A stretch of 64,000 bases of DNA. It comes from Phoronis australis. Its lineage: Eukaryota > Phoronida > Phoronidae. Location of the stretch: positions 100,032-164,031 of the forward strand of contig NMRA01000758.1 in the NCBI GenBank assembly GCA_002633005.1, given 5' to 3'. The notes under the pieces were generated by a model. The model ran no database searches, was not told the DNA's origin, and saw only the letters and a program-made list of their open reading frames with translations. This document shows, one piece after another, positions 21,601 through 36,600 of this stretch. Every line of letters begins with the position of its first letter. The first letter of the stretch is position 1. The translations under genes and the position numbers were made by a program.

Positions 21601-24600
21601 GAACAATTATGACAATCAGCGCATTTTGTACAAAATCTCTGCAAGTCCAACCTTTGCCTTAGGTTGTTCCCTGAAGACCCTGAAGATAGCCATCTCAGCA
21701 GCCACCGTCTTGCCTGAGCCTGTGGGTGCTCCAAGCAGTACATTACAGTCAGTGTGGTAAAGAGTGTGGAAGATCTGGGTCTGTATAGGGTTGAAATGAG
21801 TGAAGCTATAAAGAGCCTCCAGTTGGGGGTCATCTAGCGCAGACTTGGGCAGTGGCTCCAGGTCCAGCAGGTCTGTAACAGGAAGTGGCTATGTGGACTG
21901 TGGTCATTATATAGTCAGTTACAATATGTGAAGAGCTGTCCCTAACATACAGCAGACATACTAACTAGTTTAAAATTATAATTAGACATGTTCTCTTTAT
22001 GTCTCCATTCACAACAAATCCAAGGAAAGTTCATTATTGATACATTTGACAAATAAAGGTAGAACTTTCATGTTTTACTCACACAGACACTGACGGGTGT
22101 GATGTCACAAAGTTAACACAAATTCAAAAAAACATGATTTTTGAGCAAACATAAAATTGGCACAACACATTGATTCAACTTCAACTGCAAATATGTTATA
22201 GCACTGGTCTCATACTTTAAAAAGTTTTTTTAATCCCATTCCATATATTATAATTACACTACTTTAACAAATCTATAATTGAATACAATGAAAACATGTG
22301 ATCTCTCAACAATTTCAACTAAATGTCGATGAGATCAACACAGCAGCATTACCTGTGTGTGGTGGGTGTCTCTCAGGTAAGATCAGGTGTTGAAATGATA
22401 TGGCGCACATGGAGCTCGCCCCTAGCCACCTGTCTGACTCCGCCCTCACATAGTACTGGGTAGGGAGGGGCTCAAAGATGGGTATAGTGAACACCAGGTG
22501 TTGGGGCTCCTGATTGACCACCTGTAGGAAAGATGAACAGATGAGGACAGATGATGTCCAGGATACATACATTCTAAAATCAATATGCCTGGATGCACTG
22601 ATCCACAGCTGACTAACCAAAGTATTAAGCACCTGTCCACTCAATTGTTTCTCAATCTTATTAATAGGCAACTTGAAACTCAGTAGGCTGCATTAGTGTA
22701 TCAAGGGTTCTGGCCACAGAAATGCATGAATTCGGGTAGTCACGTGGGACTTTCATTTTCCGATAAACTGTCTGCTCACAAACTATTCAGATGATCAAAA
22801 GAGCAGTCTTACTTAACTACCACCATTTAGTGAGTACCTAGTCCTATATAAAAAGTTAATAGAACTTGAGGCTTGCAAGTCTGATCCACTTTCTTTCGCA
22901 CCTTTGTATGTACCTTGAGTGTCAACAGCAGCAAAAGTGCTTCATTCACTACAAGGTTTGTTATTCCGACATCTCACCTAACTATGTCATTACCACAATT
23001 GGTACCTTAGTTTCAAAGCCACTTGTCGAAACTCAAGACTACTGAATAGAGGTTTACTTGCACGTTTAGTTTATATTATACAAGCCACCATAGAGAAATC
23101 TTAAACACCAGGAACATAAATGAAAACTTTTGAATCTCTTGCATCTACCGAAAAGCATCTGTTGGTGCTAGCTAAGTAAATTACTTTTTGGAGATAACAG
23201 TGTAACTACAAAATAAATTAAAAGTATCTAATATTTAATGGGATACTTGCAAAACATGTCAACTGCTCACATGGTACTGAAGACCACTACTCAATGCTGC
23301 CATTTTGTTGTGTACACAGGTACTTCTCCTTTATAGTGGGAAATACAGGATAACGTCTTTGAGTTGATGGAAAGAACATATCATTGTGTAATAGAATACT
23401 TGAGACACCAGAACAGCAATGTACCACTGTTTTCAGGTACAGGGCAATAAGAGTTTCAGGCTTTAAAATAGTAGTCACCGTCCTATTGACTCTCTACATA
23501 AGATGTTTCATAAAAGCCACAATACATACACTTTTCTTGGTTAGCATGAAGTATTCAGAGTGATACATATGGTTGTTGTCAGGATCCTCCACCCAGATCC
23601 AGAACGACTCGGAAGTCTTGCCATGCACCCTGTCATTCCAAAGGAACTGTGCAGTGATGGTCAGGCTAACTCTTAGTACCGTGCGTGTGATTGGCTGAAT
23701 TGTGGCCTCAAGTTCCAGGTCAGGAATTTGATTGACACACTCTTTGACACGCCCACCCATGCGCACATGATGTATCAGGTGACCTAAACATCAATGTATA
23801 AAACATTTCAAAATTATACAAGGAAGTTACATCCGATAAAAAAGACATATTTTAAAGTGACAAATGAGTTAAAAACTTGTGCTTGATGTTGAAATTGGTA
23901 ACTTGCCAGGTCAGTTGTAGAGATGATTAGTTTATTTAGAGACAGAAGTTTTTGCCGGGAACCAATCAAAGGTCTTCGTCCACAGACCCACCTCATCTGG
24001 TGAGCATCAAGACAATCAATGAAAGTTTACTATTGTGGAAACGATATCAAGCCTACAAGCACGTCTTAATAACAAGCATGTCTATAAAGTTTCAGCCTAA
24101 GCTTCCCAGGTGGAGAGCACGTCTTAATAATAAGCAGATCATTAAAATTTAATAATCAAGTTTAAGCTTCCCAGGTGGTGAGCATGTCTTAATAATAAGC
24201 AGGTCTTTAAAATTTAATAATCAAGTTTAAGCTTCCCAGGTGGTGAGCATGTCTTAATAACAAGCAGGTCTATAAAGTTTAATAATCAAGTCTAAGATTC
24301 CCAAGTGGTGAGCACACGAGACTATTCACCAATTTCATTGGCTTCCATTTCCTTCAGTCGACTAACAGTCAACTTGTGTCTCTCAATCTTTCCCAGTATT
24401 TCTGGTGACAAAGTGGCAAACTGTCGCAGAGGATTCTCAAAAGCCCAAAGTCTTTTATCGACCACTTTACTGAGTGTGAGTAGGCGACCAGCCATTATTG
24501 GCCAGCCTTTACGAAGGACTATCTCAAACAAAGCTCTCAGAATCCTTGCGGAGTTCTAAAAAAACATGAAATGAACATTATTTTACACTTAAGTTTCAGC

Positions 24601-27600
24601 TTTGAATATGTAACATGTAAGAAGAAGAAATGAAATAAAGTGCAATAAATACAAGGGGAAAATATTATTAAAATGATTAAGTAAAATGAATTGAAAATGA
24701 CTTTAAGGAAAGGACGTTGCGGGTCAGTTTTAATGGAATAGTCAACAAATGTTGAATTTATAAAGAATAAAGCAGCATAGTTTCGTATCTTAAAATTCAG
24801 AAAACATTAACAGAATAAATACTTAAGTATTGAAACAGTTGCTAGGATGACAAAAATCCATAAAATTGTTCCTGAGTGACTGAAACTGTAAGAAACACGT
24901 ATTTCGATAAATGAAATGCTAAAAAGTGAAATACATAGACAGCAGTCGGTGAAGCAGCATAATTCTTAATAAAAATCTGCCATTTGAATTCAATGATGTC
25001 AGTATAAGATAAAACATAACACCCTATCTAGCATACCTGCGCTGTGTAGGCCATGTCAGAGACCAGAGAAAAGCTTTCGACATTTGCACGTGACACGTAC
25101 GTTTGTAGAAGGATGTTCACTTTACCGTACGTGTTCTCAGTGCCACCTGGTGCCGGCATTGGACACGAGTCCAGCAGGTGGTCATCTAACTCCTGCAGCT
25201 CTTCCTCACGCACCTGTCGAGGGAAAGTGAGATATGACCTGAGTAGAGTTAAGGCATGTGTCCATGAGATATGACCTGAGTAGAGTTAAGGCATGTGTCC
25301 ACGAGATATGACCTGAGTAGAGTTAAGGCATGTGTCCACGAGATATGATCTGAGTAGAGTTAAGGCATGTGTCCATGAGGCTGACAGGAATTATACGATA
25401 AAATACAACATTTCACAAGAACAGAAAGAGTACAGAAATTGTCCAACTATTCAAAACACAATATGCTAAATAAGAGGAATTTCAGCTTTGCCAATGTACA
25501 GATACAGAGTCATTAACAAATACAACTGTCTTAACTACACAGTACAGATAACATGAGTGGAACCTTACTGGCAAGTATTATATACTAAACTAAAATAGAT
25601 TTTAACACAGTAGAAAGCAGAAAGCCTTTGATTTTTTACCAATCTTTCATTAATTGGGTCACCATGTCTTTTTAGTAAAAGATAGCAAAACAATAGTTTC
25701 AATAACATGTAAATGTTCACAATGAGATCTGAAAAACGCTGTTACAGTTTTCTAAATCATCATCTTGTTTTCTGTTTGTGCACCTTTAATTTTTTTTCAT
25801 GAAAATCATAAGTCGCACTTGTATAGCCCTTCATGTAAAAGTGGAAAATTTCTAACGGCATCTTGGAGGAGAGTATCTGAAAGTTTCATGTGAATCCAAT
25901 CAGTTATTCCTGAGATATGATGTTCCCAAATTAATGATGTTCCCAAATTAATGATGTTCCCAAATTAATGATGTTCCCAAATTAGCCAAGGTTGGACATG
26001 TTTCTAGAGTTCTACATGACCTTAACACAATACAGACAGTGACGAGTTCAAGTACATGGCGACCAAACAAATCACACTCAAGAACGCAAAGTACCTTAAT
26101 TTGCTCAAACTCCGTCGATTGTGAGACCATGCCGAGTACATCACAGTCGTTCATGAGCGGTTTCAACAGTTCATTGATCACCTCCACTGTGTCGTACTTA
26201 ATGTAGAAGTGACTCGCTGTCCTACCAAGATCTGTGGCATGCAGGTAGCCTGTCCGCTCATCAAACCTTACCATGGCCGCCTTGTCCAGTTTACGAGCTG
26301 CACTGACGATCAAGTCACGGCGGTGCACCTCCAATGTAGGGTCGTCCTGAAATGGAAGTCACAAGATGCGATATAATCATTACTGATGACTTTAAAATCA
26401 TGACCACACCTAAGTTTACACCATAATCAAAAACGCACGTTTTGTGGCTAAAGAGACATGAGTGGATACCTGGAGTGCTGCGTAGTTGACCCCATACACC
26501 AGGGGGTTGCACCTCATCCTTACAAACAGGTAGGTGTAACTAAGCCAGCGAACAGCTTCCTCCACATTGGTTACGGTTCCTAACGCCACCTGTAATGAAA
26601 AGAAAGAAAAATAATGAAAAACAGATGTTTTGTGCGGAATACCTAAGTACAAAAATGTAACGCTACGTACGACCATGCACCAATCGATGCAGATTGACTA
26701 AAGCTATAAACAAATTAATTAATCACTCAAAAGATCTGAAAAAATACAAGATAATAAACATATTTCTAAGAAATCTAACACCTGACTTTTCAAGTTCTAA
26801 AACATTTCTCTTTACAATAATTAAACTGAGCTCTTCTTCATAACAGTTGGTTTTCCATCAGTCTGCTTGGTCTTACCTCAGCGTTCAAGTTGTCAGTCAT
26901 ACTGTTAATGAACTGGCTCTCAATAGGGTTCTGTCGTGTCATGAGTGACAGGTAGTGAGACAGCTTGTCATGTGTTGTGATGATGGTTCCGTGGCCGTAT
27001 TTATCAAACTGGGGACGACCAGCTCGACCAAAGATCTGCATGACATCCAGGATACCAAGGTCAACAAAGGCACCATGCTTTGCATCGTAGATTTGAGTCC
27101 CCTGTCAAGTAAAGTAGTAAACTGAGCACTGAAAATGGACTCCTAGCGTAGCATAGCACCCTAGACGAATCCATGCACATGCAAAGTATGCAAGTCCTTG
27201 GGGACAACGTCACTGTTTTCTGGCCTTGCAGTTTCCCTGTGTACCAGTCTTACATGTAGGATCTGGGTACACTGTCAGGAAATACTGAACACTTGATTTT
27301 TGGTCAACTAACAATAGGTGTCAATAACATGAGATAGCCTCGGACTTCTGAACACTAACAGCTACACTCTGATTTGCAAGCATTTCTTACCTTGATAATG
27401 ACTGCATGGGCAGGCAGGTTGACACCCCAGGCCAGTGTAGCAGTGCACACAAGGCACTTGATGTATCCAGCTGCAAAGAACTTCTCCACTAGGTTGCGGT
27501 CTTGCCGTAGCATGCCAGCGTGGTGCGTGGCAAAGCCATCAGGAAACAGTTCTCTCAGGGGTTTGTTACGTGAACGCGCCATCTGGTGGGATTGGACAGA

Positions 27601-30600
27601 AGCTCAGTGCAGACGTTTACATTAACCCCACATATGAATGTGATTACTCATAACATTAATGTTATAGTCAAGTTTAAGCAGCATTTCGCCCGTTTAGCTG
27701 CCAACATTGATTTCTTAACTGAAGCCCTTTGGTGTTTGAAAAATAATCCCATTCATAAATCTTGACTTGTAGCCAAAGAGCTTGCCACCTAAGTCACAGG
27801 CAATGTGTACATGTACCACTTTTGAATCTGCAAATGAAGGGTTGGCCAACCCCAATAAACCCTGAAACATTTTCTTTGGTCACTGATGGTTTTGATGTTC
27901 TAGTTGGTAACAGAAATAAAATCCTATCTGGGTAATACGAGACCCAATTTTATGAGGGCAAAAGGCCTATCGCGAATTTCAATAGAATAAGCCAATGGGC
28001 GTGTATTCAAAAAATGAAAACTTTCAGGCGTTTTAGCAACACCAAATAAATGTCCGGGTATTTATTCGGAAAAGTGGGCATATCAACGAAAAGCCATATT
28101 TTTGCTTGACTTGAAACTCTTTTACTTAAAATTGCTTTTTAATTTTTTTTAATAAATGCATAGTTCGTCAACACCTTGTTCATTTTTATAAATGATAATG
28201 CTGAGTGAATTTGTGACAAAAAGTTGACGCTCAGTGGGCTTTTAAGAGGAAAATAGGAAAATTTCCAAATAAATGTCCCATTGTTTGGACACAAGACACC
28301 ACAAGTTGTAACACCAAATAAACGCCCATGGGCGTGTATTTGGCATAATTTTCCCAATAAACGCCCATGGGCTTTTCATCGGGTGGGCTAGAGGAAATGC
28401 AGCTTTAACTGTCATTCTTGACAACTTCAAGTGATGTATGATTGAATCCAAACAAACAAATCTTTGTGTTTAGTATGTACCAAATGTGTGACACCATTAG
28501 CAGTAATGAATCCTTACCTGTTTCAGTGCATCCCCATAGAAGGAGCTGGGTTCTGCCTGGAACAGCATGCTGTCCCCTTCATTCTTAGCCAGCTCTCGTA
28601 GACTCATAGCAGTACGCACCGTCTCATTCCTAGCATGCACAAACACCATGACCTGAAATATGAATATATAACTGCCTCATTTATCTATACAAGGAAAGAC
28701 GTCTTTGTCTGGTGGCTTGATACCAAATTCCCGACTGGCCAAAATCAATTTAAAAAAATCAACATTTTAATTACAAAAAACTTAATGAAATACACACATT
28801 TTAATTAGAAAATGATTCATGAAGTGCACAAATGATAAAAAAGGGTAAGTTGAGTCAAAAATGTAAAGTCCTCATGTTAAGGACATAACCAAACTTTATC
28901 AGTTGTTTAACACAAATAAAACAATTTATAAAAGGAAAAGTTAGATATCAATGAGTATGAATGTCATCTTAACACTTCTGACTTTATTTAGTTCAAGCAC
29001 AACAGCTTCACCTCCACAACAGTTTCATCTCTACCAAATTTATTGTCAAGTTAACAAATAGTATGGAACATGGCAAATATCCGCAAAATGTTACTACAAT
29101 GTTCAAACGTTCTATGTGATACTGCTCCTCTTCACACTAATAAAGTTTGGAAATTTTGGAATAAGTCAAATATCACTAATTATTCATGTTGACTGTGAAA
29201 AAAGTGCAGGTGGCCTGATGCCATTTGCAGTGCATCAGACATGTGCAGGCCTCATGGTTGGGCCCAGTGCACAAAACACTTGAGCTAAAGCACGAGAGCC
29301 CCATTACGGTTCTTCGTGAAGGAAGTTTTCAAGTCTGCCAGTCTCCTTTAAGAAAACGGACAGACGTGTCCATTTGTTGCCATGCACTATATGTTGAAGG
29401 CATGAAACAGTACCATCCAGTAGGTTACTCCTTAGCTTATAAAAAGCTGTGTTTAGGGTATTCTACATCAGTACCACACTTGGCACAAACTGAGCTCCCC
29501 ATATACCCCGTAATGTGTCTGTGCCGGGCTAGGTTACAATGGCCAGTCAAAATTTGAATGACGTGTCTTATGCCCAATCTATCTAGACTCAGAAGGTTTT
29601 TGGAACCTTTTGGTTTGATCACGTTGGGAAAATTCTCCTAGGTCTCTCTGCATTAGTTAAGTGATGCCCACTGGGCTGCTGACTGGGCATGTACCCAGTT
29701 GCGTATACTCATCCTGCAGCATCTGTAAGATACAGGGCTTGGAATGACAAATGGCGAAAAACATGGAAATTTTTACGGCCCGAAACATGCGCACAGCCAG
29801 CCTTGAAAAAGTCGGTGTGGACCTTTTGCCGACAAAAGTCTAGAGGACTAAAAAAAAAAAAAACGGTACCACCTCCGGAAGCGTGCGTCTGTCTTAGCTC
29901 GTCCGCCACTCCCACCTCCAAACATTTTTGGCTGCAGAGTCCCAGTATTTCTCACCGCAGTTTACAATCACACGAGCCGCTATTGAGGAAATCCACCACG
30001 CTATCCCAGATGCCCCGGCAATGTTGACAGTTTACGTTCCTCCGAAACATAAAGAGCAAAAGAGCAACTTCCACTTCTCGAGGTGAAAGTCGTCGGCAAC
30101 GTGCCGGTAAGAAAGAAATTTGCCGCAGAAATTTTATATCAAATCCGATTTTTTTTAACGTGGAAATATAATAAAATACGCGAACAGAACATTTGAAAAA
30201 AGTGGAAATCCGGGTTTCCGCGGAAAATTCCAAGCCCTGAAGATACCGTGATAGCAGGTTCGGGATCAAAATGCAGAACGCTTGCTCCTATCTTTGCGAG
30301 TCTGTCTGCATTCTCATTGCCATCAATTCCCATATGGGCCCTGACCCACGGTTCTTTCAATTGCAAGATTGTTAAGCTCATTAATACAAGCATTAAGACA
30401 ATGAGAGTTGACCGTTGGTTTCTTTAGGGCTTTTATTGCTGCCTGGCTATCTGAAAAGACGGTAATTGGCTGATTGCCCAGCTCGGTGTTGTATTGTTGT
30501 GCCAGTTGAGCAGCTGTATTAATTGCAGTGATCTCAGCCTGAAACACTGTAGCAAAATTGCCTAGCGATACCCAGTTTTATGCATCTGCAACAGGAAAGC

Positions 30601-33600
30601 TTGCAAAATAGACAACAGCACCTGTCTGGCCATTTTCCATTTTAGAGCCGTCCGTATACCAAACCACCTCATTCTTGTGTTCTGCGTTTCTGTGTGCAAC
30701 AGAATCAAGAATGTGAATATTCACCCATTGACCATTATATCTGAGATGAAGTGCAGCACATGCAGCTTCACCCTCAGTGAAGGTTTCCCTTTTGTTTTAT
30801 TGTTTATTACATTAAGTTGTTAACAACTAGGTTTATTTCTCACCCTGTTCTCACTACACAAAAACTTTAATATAGAAACAAGTCCTTGAAAACAAAAATA
30901 CCACTAAAGCACAACATTTTTCAGTGCATTACCTGTTCACCTCTCTTAACTTCATGTAGAACCTTCTCATAGCATATCTTGTTCATATCGTGAATTTGCT
31001 GAATCCTGTTAGGCGTCTTTACTCCTGCAACATAAAACATAAGCTGACAAACTGCTCACAACATATTCACAAGATAGTCATACAGTACGAGACAAAAGTA
31101 AACAAACAAAATACAGTTTTCCCATAATGACAGCTAATTCTGTTAACAACAAAAATGACTGAAAATAGATGTTACTACAGCAAAATGTTAATTACAGAAT
31201 GGCATAACCACCTTACTAACGTTCCTGTTATTTCTTCTTCATGATGGGTCACAAGAGGAAAGACTACTCTGACCATGAATTTGGTTTTCACATCTGAATG
31301 ACAGAGAGCTCTGTGTCATTTTGTCTGAAGACTTTTGGCATGTACTATATTTGACACACTTACTAGTAAGCTTTCAGTTTCTAATGGGTGTACTTGATCC
31401 TCTTTACCTGACAATGTAGTCCAACTTTATCAACTTATAGTGAGCAAGGCACTGGGTGCTGGCATAGAGGACCCCCAGAAACACTCAGAGTAAGTCTTAT
31501 TTATGTAAAAGTCCAACTTAATAAAAATGTTTGTTGCTGAAGATTCACTGCAATTGTTTATTATCTGACCGCAAGATGTCTTCTTTTTCTTCTTGTTATA
31601 CAAAGTACTGACAGGTGTTTTCAGCACCATTTTTCCACCAAGTGCTGAAGTGATGGGTCATGTTCCACTCTCAACTGAATATTGTCATGTCGAAAGGAGT
31701 CATATCAACATAATGTAACCTTCTGCACATTGCTTATAACTGTTGTACATAGGCGTAGTAATAGTGTATAGCATTTCATAGTGTGTACATAACATTAAAG
31801 CTGTGAAGAGAAAAGTCACGTTTATTGTTTATGATATTGTTTATAACTACATAATCTTCTACAATTAAATATTATTAACGAATTACTTGAGTAAGCGCTG
31901 TTAAAGGGAATTCGTACTTGCAGTTTCATTTTGTTTCTTTTCAGTTTACCTGCCATAATCGGTAAAAAAAATAAACAAGAACAGTAAATCCCGATTTTTT
32001 CTATGAGTCAGAGTAGACTGTCAAAATGCCATTGATGTATTCCAGCGGTAGTTCTTTAATATAAGAGATGCCCTGAAACTGCATGTTTATTTCGTTCAAA
32101 TCTTTCCTGATATCTCTGTCCAAATCATTATAACTAGAGATTAAAAATGCAGAATCAGTTCACATCCAACTATGTGAATTAACATCAAGCCCATAACCCT
32201 TACCTATGAAGGTCTGGCCAAGTGGTACTGGTCTGAACCTGCCATCAAAGAAGAACAGTCCCAAGTAAGGGTTGACGTGTAAGAACCTAGCCACATCCAG
32301 GTAGTTAGGTAGAGTGGCTGACAGACCAACAATACGGATCATGCTTTGAGAGCTCTCCACCTAGGCATCAAAGAGGAAACATAGATGTATTATAACCCAT
32401 TGGCTGCTACAGAGAGCATGGAAATTTTGGAATGGCTTCCATGTACTACATAGTCAATATTCAACGAATTTTATTTCCCCGTTATTAAAATAAATGGCAA
32501 GTGCCATATAGCTCTACTGAGGGATACCATGACAATTAGTGGGAGGAACTTATACCACTCATCCCAGGCTGCACTGCTATGCATGACCTCCAATAAAAAC
32601 ACTAACTATAACTGAGCAAAATCAATAAAACACAGCAAAACACAATCCTATCCTGTACTGTTCTCATTTACACCCAATATAAACAAACAGTTCCAACCAA
32701 TCATTCAGAACACAATTATCCCCAGACATTATTACCAGTCCTATCAACACCACTGTAGATAACCCTACTGTTAAGCCACTATTGCTCTATCCCACCTGTC
32801 TCAGGGTACGGGCGACCAGACTCTCGATGACAGACCCCCTGTCTTCATGCAGTAAGTGCACCTCATCTATAATCAGTAGTTTGACAAGCTGGGTGAGAGC
32901 AACATCACCAGTACTCTTGCGTGTCACTACATCCCACTTCTCTGGGGTCGTCACCAACATCTGAAACATAGGAACATAACTCCTCACATATGTGCACACT
33001 TATGATTACAACTAGTTTCGAAATAACTGCAAATGAATTTTACAAATAAAATGCTTTAATTTGTGTTTTTGAGGCTTATTTTCTTCATTCTAATGAGGAC
33101 CTTAAGGTAAATAGGAAAACTACTCTTTTCTCATACGTAAAATGTCCTCCGTCAATGGTTGACAAATGATTTCATTCAAACTATGGGCCTATCTTTCAGA
33201 GGACATTTGCAGAAATTTCTGGTGACCCAAGAAAGTTTTTTTTGACCGAAACATTTTCAGAACAGTACACAAATTGCACGATGTTGTAAATTTAAAATGT
33301 TTTGCTTGCATAAGTTATCTCAACGACAGTACGATAAGCTACAGTAAACAACAGTGCTGCCACCTGTGTCTTGAGTATCTCCTGCTTAGTCAGCTGCATA
33401 TCTCCAGTCAGCTCCTTCACTAGGATGCCAAGAGGTTCCAGGCGGCCACCAAAGTTCCGCACCATCTCCGCAGCTAGAGCTTTCATGGGAGCGACGTAGA
33501 TAATCTAAGGAGTGAGACAGACGGGGTGATCTCTTTACTCATCAATAAGCAATGACAGAATTACAATCAACTTCAATCATGATAGAGTGACAGTTGGCGG

Positions 33601-36600
33601 TATGTATTACAACAGGCAGGGCCTGGGAAACCATGGAGCCCAACCCCGACAGACAACAAAAATTAAAGTGCTACAAAAAGAAAACGAGTGTAAAATGCAG
33701 GATATAATGGAACACTTCACTCATAAACATTGAGCAGTCCAGCATCTACAGGAATGCAGAATGAATATAAAAGATATATTTACAAAATCACTGATACTAG
33801 AACCTATATAAAATCAAACATAAATTCTAAGAGTGTTTAGACATTGTGGAGGGACATTAGGTATATAAATAACAATGCTTTAAGTCGTGATTGTTTCACA
33901 GAAACTTGCTTTATTTAAAAGATTATGACTGACGTGCTCAGGTCATTACAAGAAAGACTTCCTTGTCACAGGTGATCCTGTGATTGATCAGCTCTCAACA
34001 ATTCTTCTTTCATAAAGTTTACATACCTTGAATTCATCTTTCTTTATAACCCCCTGAGAAAGGTGCTGTTTCAATTCATGTAAGATGGTCAACATAGCTA
34101 TGTTGGTTTTCCCTGCTCCAGTAGGGGCACTGATCAACAAGTTCTCATTGGTTTTAAAAGCTGTTTCGAAGACGACAGACTGTATCCGATTCAAAGACTT
34201 GGTGCCCTTGAATGCAATCTGGCTAATCTGAGAATACAAATTAATTTGCGACGTTCAACACTTTTTTAAAAAAGTTTCACTTAGCAGAAAACATTGACTT
34301 CTTCATACATATAAATAAAGCCAACCTTTTGTTGTTCTAGTCATATTCACAAAACATCAAATTGAAGTAGTTAATATTTTAATAGTAAACTAAAAGAAAA
34401 CCTATAATTCTAAATTTTTCAGCAGAAATCATAGACAGTTCACAAACAGTTCACCAGCAGTTTTGTGCCACATGCTACCCTTGCCTAGACACTTGTCTTT
34501 TCTCAGCTAGTCAGTGTTACGCTGTGTACAGCGACTGCTCCCCTACATCAAAACATTTCATGCCAATACCTTGAACTGTCAAAATCGGAATAATGTAAAA
34601 CCATTTACTCAAAGTCAAACTAATACCAGGGATGAACAAACCTCGTCCAATGATGATATGGAGACCAGCTTGTGGCCCACATCCACAGGGGCACCCTGTG
34701 TATGGGGCACTGTTACCTCTTCCTTAAACTTGTCCGAGCGACGCTCAGACCCCTCTGGTAACAGCATCTGCAACATAGTGACAATTTCTCCACAATCTTG
34801 GTAACCCTGCTCAACTTCATGAAAATAATTATTTTTATATTCCTGAGAGAGGGCAACGCATCAGTCTTTCAACTTTATATTAGAAAAGATGTGATGAGAT
34901 GACAGCTATGAATTAAAATGAAATTATTAAATTATAAAAGACAGTTTAACTGTCAGTACGTATTTCTAGCTGTAAGGGTGCAAGGTCAGATACTGCGCCA
35001 GTCAAAGCCCTATGTCTATGTGAGTTTTATTATGTGGTCTGTAATGGTCTTAAGGTCAGCTGTTAAATCATTGTCATATTGTTGCAGTAATGTATATAAC
35101 TCATTTCTGCACAAGAGAAATTTTAATTGACACATCCCACATTGTCCTTTTGGCTAACCACCATCACAGACTACATTATGTTATATTCAAGTTTTGTATA
35201 TACATGTAAGGCCTCACAAATGGCCAAAAGCTAACTTTTTTTATGAAAGATTTTTGTTACAAATTTGAAATTTTAAAAGCAGGGTGAACTCCAAATGAAA
35301 CAAAATGTCCTCAGACTGGACTTTAAAGAGGAAATTGCTGTTGCTTGGATACAAGAAAACAGGACTGAGTTCTGTAGACCTGAAATATTGGTTGTGCACT
35401 TGTGGTGAAAAACCTTCACTTATGGAATGAGACGGTGAATTTTATTCCATAATTTATGACTTAATCCCATAATTCACCAGTCCAACCACACCAAACAATC
35501 ACTTCCGTGGATGTCATCTTGCTGGGTTACACTAGTAACATCTCTAACATACACATGAAACACTCGCCCTTCACTTGTGATTTTGCTTAGTCTTGCGTGA
35601 TCTTGCTCTTCTCGCTAAGAAACCTGGTCTGCAGAACTCTACCCAGGCACTGCAACTAATACGTTTCCATAGAAACCAAACCATTCACACAGATCATGAA
35701 GTGATTACTAACCTTTGCACCCGAAACAAAAGCTGATGCTTGCTTTGCTTCAGCATACATGTCAAACACAAATGGGAACCTCTCTCGAGTGTAGGCCTCC
35801 CTGCCCCCACCACGACTAAACAACGGGGCGTTAGCAGCTGTTAACAGCGCTGCCTCCCTGTAAAGAAAACATTAGGGCAGTACTGGTATTGGTTTCAACA
35901 AACATACCAATTCATTGTATTGGCTGCAGGTTCACTTATAAGTAAAATATTAATTGTTTACCTGATTGGAACAATGCAACTATACAGATGTTCAAAATTT
36001 GCTTTAAATGATGTGTTTAGTCCCATCACTATAACACATTCCCAAAGCACGCGTGTATCATAGGCCAACGTGGCTACCATTGAAATTTCAAATCTTGGAT
36101 TTTATCATTCCCTTTCAAAGTTTCAGATTCTCCCCAAAGTCTCAAACACACCCCTCACTAACCTGTGAGCCCTCATCTGCTCGGGGTTAAACCCGATGGC
36201 CTGCATATAAGCTTCTTCTTCAGCACTCTGATTCTTCTTGCCAATTTTCTTATCTTCCTTCCTAAACTGCTTCCTCAGAAGTTGTTCTTGTTTAGACTTC
36301 AAGAAAAAATAAAGTAGAAGAAGAAGGCTCCAATGAAATAAACTCTGCTACTAGTAACTAAAACAGCTCTAGCTGTAGACACTTGTTCTGGGGAATCACT
36401 GCACCCTGCCGTATCTGGACCAAAGTAAACGCGAGATAACCAGACTTACTACGGGAATAACTGATCCTTCTGGATAGAGGGTTGAGGGTCATTATCAGAC
36501 AAGCCTTAGCAGTGGTGGCTGTGGATCCTATCTGTGGACAGCAACATGGCTAAAACGCTAAGCACAAAAATACTCCCTCCAAGTATTTCAAATACAGTTA

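Noticed and set aside
29225-29557. 110-codon plus-strand ORF
   Set aside because: Antisense to the retroelement zinc-knuckle region.
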